NCBI GenBank assembly: GCA_026182355.1
Contig: JAPFBL010000231.1
Location: forward strand, 558,001 to 622,000
From: Hermatobates lingyangjiaoensis
Lineage: Eukaryota; Arthropoda; Insecta; Hemiptera; Hermatobatidae
DNA: 64,000 nt
Direction of reading: 5' to 3'
Positions 55,551 to 64,000 of this stretch are shown in pieces; within the stretch, counting starts at the first letter, position 1; each line of letters starts with the position of its first letter. The notes below the pieces were generated by a model. That model did not search any database. It saw only the letters and a program-made list of their open reading frames with translations, and had not been told where the DNA came from. A program made the translations under genes and the position numbers.

Positions 55551-56389
55551 AAGAAGAGAAATGGTCCCAGATAAAGATAATTGCTATTATAGGTCAGCAT
55601 GCACGCACCACATGCTTGCAGACTGCCGTCACAACTTCAATGGCGTTCTAACTTTGCATCAGACATTTTAGAGATCTCAGCATCTATTAACACACTGCTC
55701 ATACCTCCTTATTCTAACGATCTCTACAAGTCATTGAAATATCAACACACTCTCACATACTCAGTGACAGTTCATATTCAGCTAAATCTACATCGACTTT
55801 GCTGACTTAGTTAATTAAAGGGTAACAGAATTTAAATGTAAGTAGTTTAACCTGGATAGAGCTCCAATTGATTAGACTACACATGAGATTCTCTTAAACA
55901 GGGAATCGAGAGCAGAAATTTAGGTACAGCTTCAATATATCTTTTCTGCTCTTTTAATGAAACATCTTTAGTTTCATACTTTAACCACTGCAAACTAATC
56001 AAACTATATTACAGTAAACCCTTCTACCTCGCCAGTCCCAGTTTGTAAAACATACGAGGTTTTATTGTATTATGCATTTGTTATGTATTCATGATGTTCA
56101 GAAGACATAAACTCCTAAGGTTAAAACGATGTCAAGCTAGATGGAGCGGTAGCTGTATATTTACCAATATTTAAATATCCCCTTACAATATTTGTTATTT
56201 TTCTTGATATTCTGAACTGTTTACTTCACAAGTAGTAAAAAATTATCTTCAGGCACAAACTCTATTTTTATGATACAAAGGATCCTCAAGAGTTCATTTT
56301 TGATATATTTAGCATGTTTGATTGGTATGTACATATATTAGCATTAATTACTAATATACATATTAGTAGTGTTACACTTTCACAGAGTT

Positions 56390-56690
56390 CACAGTTTACA
56401 CCCCATGTTCTTGGTTCCTATGCTTATAGGATTATTTTACTTTGGAGATTTTGTGGTTATGTTGTAAACCAATATAACCATTTCCACTTTTATAACATTT
56501 TAATTATGTCTGGTTATTAATGAAAGAAGTATTGCGTCTGAAACCGAATGATTGATGAAGACATCTTCTAAATAGTATAACGATCCTATTTAATTAACAT
56601 TTATGTTACCGACTATGTAAAAGCTACCATATAAATAAAATATAACCTCCACGCATCCATATTTCAGAAGAGAGGGAAGCACACAGACTT
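56390..56690. repeat. Dispersed repeat S, copy 2
   Basis: The diverged counterpart of 54690-55010, with conserved words in the same order, ending in ATATTTCAGAAGAGAG. Confidence 0.6.
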
Positions 56691-56870
56691 ATTATACACA
56701 GTCTATGTACGTCATCTTTAGTGTATCATATGACTGCGTGGGTGATGGGGCTTGGAACCAACAGTCTCACCGTTTCACTATCTGAATGACGTATATCATA
56801 TTCACAGTCCTTTATGTTCAAATGTCTTCTATTGTTCTGAGCAACTTTGCATAAAAGAAATGGTGAATTA

Positions 56871-57773
56871 CGAGGTGTGTAAATAAAGTAGTGAGACTGG
56901 CAACGTCGCTTTCGATCTGGCAACGCTGGAGACGCGTGGCCTTGAGTAGCGTCAGGTGCACGTGTGATGCGCCTCCAGTATGAATCTGAACTCGCCACAG
57001 TCATTTGTTTGTCCGTAGCGTTGGTTTTCGTGAAATGGTTTTTTCTTGAGCGTTTTAAAAATGAGTGACCTCAAAGTTGAGCAGCGGTGTGCAATCAAAT
57101 TTTGCTTCAGACTTGGACATAATGCAACCGAAACTTTTGAAAAACTTCAGGAGGCCTATGGAGAACGTGTTTTATCAAGGGCACAGGTTTTTCGGTGGTT
57201 TAAGGAATTTTCAGAAGGAAGAGAATCGATTGAAGATGAACCACGAAGCGGAAGGCCTTCAAGTGCAAACACCGATGAAAATGTCAACAGAGTACGGAAC
57301 CTTGTGCGTTCAGATCGACGCTTGACAGTCAGAATGATCGGGGAACAGTTGAATTTGAATCACACCTCCGTTCATCACATTTTGACCAATGAGATGAGTT
57401 GCATCACGACAACGCGCCCTGTCACACTGCCATCTCAATAAACGAGTTTTTGGCCAGTAAAAACATTCCTGTTGCTCCTCAGCCTCCTTATTCACCAGAC
57501 TTGAGTCCTTGTGACTTTTTCCTCTTCCCGAGATTGAAAAATCACCTCAAGGGAACTCATTTCGGGACACTACAAAACATACAAACTGCTGTAACCGACC
57601 AGCTGAAGGCCAGAATCCGAGTTCCAGCAATGCTACAATGATTGGAAGGACCGTCTCCAGCGCTGTGAGGCTTCCGAAGGGAACTATTTTGAAGGTGACA
57701 ATATCACACTGTAATTATATTTGAATAGAAAATTTAAAAAAAATCAGTCTCACTACTTTATTTACACACCTCG
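56871..57773 (+). mobile_element. Mariner transposon copy 3, internally deleted
   Basis: The element is 903 bp with the same perfect 27-bp ends as copy 1 and TA on both sides (56869-56870, 57774-57775). It shares the copy 1 deletion junction (LTNE joined upstream of HHDNAPCH) but keeps the stretch that copy 1 lost near residue 24. Confidence 0.95.
57061..57716 (+). pseudogene. Mariner transposase, core deleted
   Basis: The ATG at 57061 opens MSDLKVEQRCAIKFCFRLGH and the DNA-binding domain runs unbroken to LTNE (about 57392). The internal deletion then shifts the frame; the original frame ends at 57441. In the next frame, HHDNAPCHTAISINEFLASK and YSPDLSPCDFFLFPRLKNHL preserve the second and third catalytic aspartates 34 residues apart. 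A further 5-bp deletion at about 57613 shifts the frame again before the C-terminus. The first catalytic aspartate is gone, so only DNA binding could survive. Such a truncated N-terminal protein could in principle compete for the element's ends. Confidence 0.93.
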
Positions 57774-57989
57774 TACTTTATATCAATTAATTAATGTTTC
57801 TTTTGCTCTGCTGGCAAATGTAAAGTTTGAAATCCTGCACTCAATAGTGTCTTATATTTAGTGTATGAAAATAATAATGAATTTTGAATTTTTACTGGGA
57901 GCGTATAATCCAAAGAAGCAAAAGTATTAAATACCACCGTTAACCCCTTGTCAAATGTATGTACCTTACTCCTATTGAAATTTCAGCGA

Positions 57990-59830
57990 TGGTATGTATC
58001 CAAAGATTGTGGCCACGCTACAGTCCAGAATCCTTGATGTATTAAATTGATATTATATACAAAAATGAGCCTTATAGAGTAGATGAGCACTATTGTCTGC
58101 GAGCTATTATTCACTGGGATATTCACTGATGGGAAAGTCACTTTGTTTGCCAAAAACTATTTTTACACTACATTTTTTTTCAAAACTACTAATTCTAGAG
58201 TTTTGAAACTTTAGCATTTTTTGAAACAAATGCAGAAATAAAGAAAAATATACTCATATTTTTAAAACAACTGAAAATATATTTTTTTTTTTCAATAAAA
58301 TGTAAACATTTTGAGTTATAATTCAATCTGAAACCTTTTGAAAGCGATACAAGCCATACCGTTTGATGGATCAAAATGAAACATAGAACATTCTAAGGAA
58401 AATGAGTTGTGATAATTTTTTTCAAAATTACATTCACCAAAGAGGCATAACGGTAACTGTAAAAGACGTTTGACACTAACTGGCTTATTATACAATCATT
58501 AAAATTTCCCTCAAAATGGAACAAAAAATTAACAATTTATATAACAAATTTCACGTAATTTCAATTGCAGAGAAGAGCAATAACGCTATAAAACTCATTG
58601 TTTATTCTAGACTAACGGATCAACTGCTATACTTGACCAAACTGAAAAAAATTGATATTTAGAAATATAATAGAAAAATTTAAATAATTTATTGTCTTAT
58701 ATGAGATATAAGAGGAATAATAGTTTTACATATAAAAAATCACCGTCAATAAACATAAATTTCTGTTGCTTCAATGGAATGATGGATTAGTCTGACAAAA
58801 TACCCTAATCAATCTATATATTGAACCCTTGAACACAACCTAATATAAGATGATTTTTTTTTCCGAATCGTAGTATTTTTGAATAATATTGAAGTGTAAA
58901 GAATGGACTCTTTTCTCAAAAAGGAGGAGTTATGTTTATTGACAAATATCCAGTTTTTTCACCATTCTAGTCTAATAGTTCATATCTATTATTTTCAAAA
59001 TTTAGAAGCTCCCAGCAATAAAAGTTTTAAATTATACTGCATAGCCGGCTTTGACTTGATTCGGGTATGTAAAACTAGCCAATTACTAATATATTTTTTC
59101 CTAATATAGATTAGGGTTATAGATTCACAGCATCTTGCTCAGAGTGAATTGGTGATTTTTAAGAAATCAAAAGATAAGTGAGTTTTATTAAATACTAGAA
59201 AGGCATAATATTCTGAGTATTTATATAATAATTCTATATAATAATAACTAAGTATATAATAATTCTATAAAAGAGCAAATATTAAACATAATTCAAAAAT
59301 GAAAATATTATTTGAAGAAATTTCATTATCCTCTATCTTAAATTCAAAATTATCCTAAAAAAAACATTTTTTCTGACATCTTTTTGATATTTTTCAGATA
59401 AAATAGAAATATTTTCAAGTTTTAAATGAGAAGATTTGTTTTAATTATTCAAGGTAGAAAGAGGTCAGGTAAACTATGTAAGAGATCTACTGACTATTGG
59501 AAAAAACCATGTTCTCCTGCAAGAGATTATTTCGTAACACATAAGCTACACTTTCGATTTTCAAAAATTCTATTACTGCAGTAGTTATACCAATAATATT
59601 GTATACATCAGTGGTGTGATATAAAAAAAAAGGCATATATATTGATAAGTGGATCAGTGACTATCTGTACTTCCTCGAGGGATTAAAGACTAATCTAAAA
59701 ACATCTCCCATTTGGACATTTGTATTATGCCTTAATGAGATATTATGTATTATATACCTAAGAAGATGATGTTATATTTACTTATAGTAAAGTTGTGTGA
59801 AGGCCGCTCCAGATTTGTTTTAGGTGTTAT
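57990..59830 (+). repeat. Coding-like dispersed repeat R27, copy 3
   Basis: The first block (57990-58160: SPESLMY.IDIIYKNEPYRV, YCLRAI) and the second block (59450-59830: GKLCKRSTDYWKKPCSPARD, YFVTHKLHFRFSKILLL) frame about 1.3 kb of AT-rich sequence that matches copy 2 in its first part. This copy is the most complete. The two blocks are joined directly in copy 1, so the intervening sequence may be an intron or a later insertion. Stops and indels make all copies non-coding today. Confidence 0.6.
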
Positions 59831-62800
59831 TACAAATAATTACATAACTACTGATATTTCTTAAAATATGATGTAAACCAATAGAGCTATTATTAAAATA
59901 AAATATTTAAGACCGACAAGACAAATAATTAACTAATACTATATAATATTTCCTTTTAATATATTATATTCGAATTATCTATATCAAGTAGGGACTAAAA
60001 TAAAGAACTATATATCTATATATTTAAGAATCAAATTCAATTTAACACATTGATAATGCATCACGTGGAATCGCTAATAACTTATATTCGTGTTAAGAAA
60101 ATAATTGAAGTTTCTATGTACACATATAATATGCTTAATAAGTATTAAGCAATAATAAAAGTACTTTTTTCATAACAACTTTCGGTATAACCTGAGGAAG
60201 AACACAACATATGTCAAACACTTTTGTTTATAAGTTACAATCAAAGTCATTTTCCTGTTAATCATTAACAGCAGCACTTCATTATTAATAATAAATATTT
60301 CTTTTTGTTAATGTGATAAATAATTAAAAAATCACATTAATAATGGCCGATACATTTTGGAAAAATTAGTACATAGATAAAAGGAATTATAGTTGAATAG
60401 CTTGTTTAACATAAAGCCAAATTGTAATTATCTGAAGTAAATTTAATTTAGTTGTATTGTTTATTAGATGTTTATAATAATTACTTATCAATAGTTTATA
60501 GTTTTTTTTTAAAGGTCGGGCTTAATAGCTAAACAAGTGATATACTTTTACAAGAGGAGTTCCTGCTATATTTATAATTGCAAAACATATTTACCTTTTA
60601 CAATAGCAGCTATTTAAACTATAACTTACAATAACTGTTGCAGTTACGATCAGTAAATTCTTGATTTTTCGATCAGCGAATTTAACATTTCTGAAAGCTT
60701 ATTTTTTTTTATCTAATTTGAAAATTAGAGAATCGAAACATTGAAATAGAAGTTCTTTGTGAAATATAAAGGAATAGTCCGTAGAGTTGGTTCAAAACAC
60801 TATTTTCAGTACCTAGTTTGTAGATAATATCCTTTCAATAGATGTTGTAATAGCTAAATGTAGTGGTCCCCAGCAATGGACCAATCTAATCTGGTACCTT
60901 TATCCCAATGCCTTCTCTAAAAATTATTATTGAAAATTCGAACTTCAAAACAATGAACATTTATTTCGCCTTGCTTGCATAAAGGTTGTTGTCAACGGTT
61001 CACAACAATCAATATCTTGAATTGTTTCACACAATTTATTGCCATCAGCATCTTTTGTCATTGCTCTACTTTTTCCCAGTTAAAATTCGGCAATACTATA
61101 TTAAAAATATTGTTGACGTTTCTTTGTTTCTTAAGCATTCATTTTTCTTCTATTTTAATCTCAACAATTATTTGCTCAAAGGTTTCATTCGAAAAATATC
61201 ATTCTTCCATTATCACACTATTTTGTGTTTTCTCAACGTTCATCTACTTCAGATTCATCTTTCAATGAAAACATCATCACTAGACTTATTCTTTGAATTA
61301 AAATATTTTTGTTATCAAACATTTTTTGCAAAAGAAACTCTGTCAAGTATATTTTAAAACTAACTTCCCCTCTACAGCCAAACATTGCTTCAAAAAGACT
61401 GTAATACATGAGACAGCACTGTTATGTTTTACATAAATTGATTTGATTTTATTTAATTGAAATTGAATTTAATTTAATAACCCCATTGGTAAATTTCCGT
61501 TATTCTGTTTTTACCAAGTGTTCGGTTTTTCCAAATATTGAGAACAAGTAGACTAAACAATAATGGACTTTCTTATACTTTTTTGGTTTTAATGATCTGA
61601 ATTGAGTAACTTTAATCATTAGCGTTAATGATAGAAGTTGATCATTCCTTTAGCACCTAAGTCATTTTAACATCCCGTTAAAATCACTAATTAATTGATT
61701 TAACACGAAAAATATCTCAGACATTTTTTTTATTTCTTAACATTCACAAGTGCTTCTGCTGTCATGTGTTCATACTTTCCTTAAGCTGTTTCGTCATGTC
61801 GCTCCGCCTTCCACGTCAGATTGATATATGTATATCATAAATCATTTAAGAAATACCCATAGTAAAAATACATCATTCAGTCTTTCTGACTGATTTAATT
61901 TTACATAATTATATTGATACAATACTTTTTCCATTATATAAAATATCTTATCTTGGGAGAAGTTGGTAGTGAGGTATTTTATTTAAAAACAATACACAGA
62001 TACTTTTTTCTTTTTTTGCATTCATATTCTCTAAAAACAAAAACTACTTTTTCCTTGTGAACATTTAATTTTTTTCATTTTTTTATAATTTTTTTGCAAT
62101 ACTCATATCAATAATATATAAGTCATGTATTCATTACTTTTAGTTGAAGAATCATGTGTTACTGATAATTGGTGAACAAGAAAATTCAATGGATTGTAAA
62201 TAATGCTTCATAAACTCAGAAGAGGTGACAAAATAGTGCAAAATATGAAGAATCAAATTTGCACTGGTGCAAATTGTCTACTGTTATGCAAAATAGAAGT
62301 CTCAAGGCATATTGAGTTATCACTTTTATAGTTAGGAGAAGGAAATTATTAATAATTACCCACTAAAGTGGATTATTGTAAATAGCATGCTTATTGTTGA
62401 AATTTAGTTTGGCATTTATTGTAATGACCTGTTGTTGTTAATACTTACCTGTGGTTTATCACATAGACTAGGACTTTCATATAAAACATTTTTGTATTCA
62501 AGTTAAATTATGTCTCAAATATGAGTAAATGAATGGAATTTGTTTGAATACTTTAACTACATTTGGTGATGATATCATGAATAATATCGCTCATTGAATG
62601 ACACAAATATAAATTATTGTTTATTGTTTACTGATCAATTGTGTGGTTATCAATTTAATTTCCCAAATCAAAGGAGATTTAGATAATTAATACCATAGAA
62701 ATGAGTTTCATTTCATTATTGAATATTACTCATTCAATAGACACATGCATTGCAAGCGTGTGCCAATTACTCTAAACAAGCACGCCAGCTGCATTTCTCT

Positions 62801-62870
62801 TATAATTGGAAAAATTTATTTTTTACATTAAAAAAATAATTAATTAGATTCTTGCTTTAATACTATAGTT
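59831..62870. other. AT-rich DNA without a recognised gene
   Basis: No gene or element recognised. The overlapping frames at 60975-61357 are AT-composition frames rich in F, I and S without a motif. Confidence 0.45.
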
Positions 62871-62874
62871 ACAA

Positions 62875-62985
62875 AAACGCGTGAAGCGAACCATAGAACT
62901 CAATAGCAGCATAAGGCAATCATTAAAGAAATTACTAGCGGCCAAGAGGAATATCTGGTATAGAAGAAAATGGTTTTTAAATAAC
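62875..62985. repeat. Direct repeat T, copy 1
   Basis: ACGCGTGAAGCGAACCATAG, later CAGCATAAGGCAATCATTAA and AGAAATTAC...CAAGAG...ATATCTG...ATAGAAGAAAATG recur in order at 63381-63480, about 500 bp further on. Confidence 0.75.
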
Positions 62986-63380
62986 CAGATATAAAATAAA
63001 TTGAAAAACACTATTCAAAAATTAAACCTCTATTCAAAAATTAAATATATTTTTATCATAATAAAAAACAATTTTAAATACATCTTCATTTTTCGAGAGA
63101 AAGAAATAATTCAAAATAATTAATTAACCCTAATATAAAAGGTACTTAAAAAAATAATTCTTATTTAATATAAAAAACTCCTTTAGAGTATAAATAAAAA
63201 AATAATTCAATAATATTACTAGAAAATTTTTTTATTAAAATAAAACAAACAAAAAATAAATAAATTAATCAAAGAAGCTAGAATTGCACTAACAATATAT
63301 TAATTAAACAATAAATTTCACTAATTAGTATTGCATGGTCACTAATGTCGGCAACATTAGAATGTAACTCCAGATTCTAC

Positions 63381-63480
63381 TAAAACGAGTGACGCGAAAC
63401 ATAGCAGCATAGAGCAATCATTAAAGAAATTACAATCAGGCAAGAGAGATATCTGACATAGAAGAAAATGCGTTTATTTG
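63381..63480. repeat. Direct repeat T, copy 2
   Basis: ACGAGTGACGCGAAACATAG, then CAGCATAGAGCAATCATTAA and AGAAATTAC...CAAGAG...ATATCTG match copy 1 with a small deletion. The sequence between the copies is AT-rich and featureless. Confidence 0.75.
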
Positions 63481-64000
63481 GCTAATACCATCGAGCAATA
63501 CGGCAATGAATCAATATGTATTGGTTCTTTAGATCAACTTAGGCAACTCAGTATATAAGACAGATATGGGGGTGTCATTAAATAGTCACAACCATGTATT
63601 TAGTTACTAATTAAAAGGTTTTTTCAAAATATTATTCCTATCTATTTTCAAATCATTATGAAAATATTATCACTTAATAATTTGTTTTAACTTCTTATGC
63701 ATTAACTATAAGAATGGTATATTGATTATATTTTAATGACGTTGGGATGTATCCTTCGCCTAAAGCTGTAGGTCAGAAGAGGGACATTTTAAACCTTTTC
63801 GGCAGTCTCTTCATAGCATAATCTGATTATAATTGAAAGACTTATAAAAAAAAAAATAAAAATAGTTCAATTATTTTAGAACCAAAGAAGATTTTAAAAA
63901 AATACTAGAGTTAAAAAATAAATTTAAAAAGATCAAATAAATTTCTTGTGGGAGGGAATTTGAGTGACACAACCATTATACCAGTAAAAAAAAAACATCA
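63481..64000. other. No recognised gene
   Basis: AT-rich DNA to the window edge; nothing identified. Confidence 0.45.

Noticed and set aside
55599..55805. 68-codon frame starting MHAPHACRLPSQLQW
   Set aside because: No motif, no homology to other parts of the window, ordinary length for chance.

Overview
This window is AT-rich animal DNA (roughly 30% GC by eye) with no bacterial features: no operons, ribosome binding sites or long uninterrupted genes. The mobile-element mix (Penelope-like elements, mariner, Helitron, Ty3/Gypsy, pogo/Tigger, hAT, tRNA-derived SINE, LINE) and the many (TA)n tracts suggest an invertebrate such as a chelicerate, crustacean, mollusc or flatworm. The sequence does not let me choose among them. 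I see no convincing host gene. One short cysteine-rich frame behind a plausible splice acceptor (4871-5035, minus) is the best candidate exon. Everything else I can name is a mobile element, a relic or a simple repeat.

Layout. 0-7 kb: Helitron helicase relic, tRNA-headed SINE, pogo/Tigger remnant, possible exon and the first mariner. 7-14.7 kb: a palindromic element, a LINE tail, three Penelope-type inverted modules separated by (TA)n, a decayed minus-strand Helitron with a duplicated 165-bp segment, and a 31-bp minisatellite with higher-order structure. 14.7-20 kb: mostly empty AT-rich DNA plus a (CA)n tract. 20-24.3 kb: two copies of a tandem-unit repeat, each next to a Helitron 3' end (one Helitron has both ends), then another Penelope-type cluster. 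27-28 kb: a coding-like dispersed repeat. 29.05-33.44 kb: a Gypsy retrotransposon on the minus strand with near-identical LTRs, a 4-bp target duplication and broken gag-pol. 33.7-39 kb: a solo ribozyme-like motif and a run of Penelope-type palindromes. 39-43 kb: a hAT MITE, a solo LTR and the second mariner. 43-48 kb: another Penelope cluster with two remnants of the GIY-YIG endonuclease. 48-64 kb: mostly empty, with two more copies of the coding-like repeat, the third mariner and short duplicated segments.

The most interesting signal is shared by the Penelope-type modules. At least nine sequence-unrelated families carry the same plan: a hammerhead-like core (CTGANGA or close), one spacer nucleotide, a short hairpin whose sequence differs between families, then GAA followed by a short self-complementary word (ACGT, ACGCGT, AGCT, AGATCT, ATAT or AATT) and a non-G base. 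That is what a hammerhead ribozyme with a dimer-forming helix III would need, and several copies also keep a helix I. Most occur in head-to-head inverted pairs with (TA)n on one or both sides and one arm extended by about 31-40 bp. This fits the inverted pseudo-LTR plus tail structure described for Penelope-like elements. Hammerheads in Penelope-like elements are already known. The one-nucleotide spacer, the covarying palindromes and the density of stripped inverted dimers here are the parts I consider worth following.
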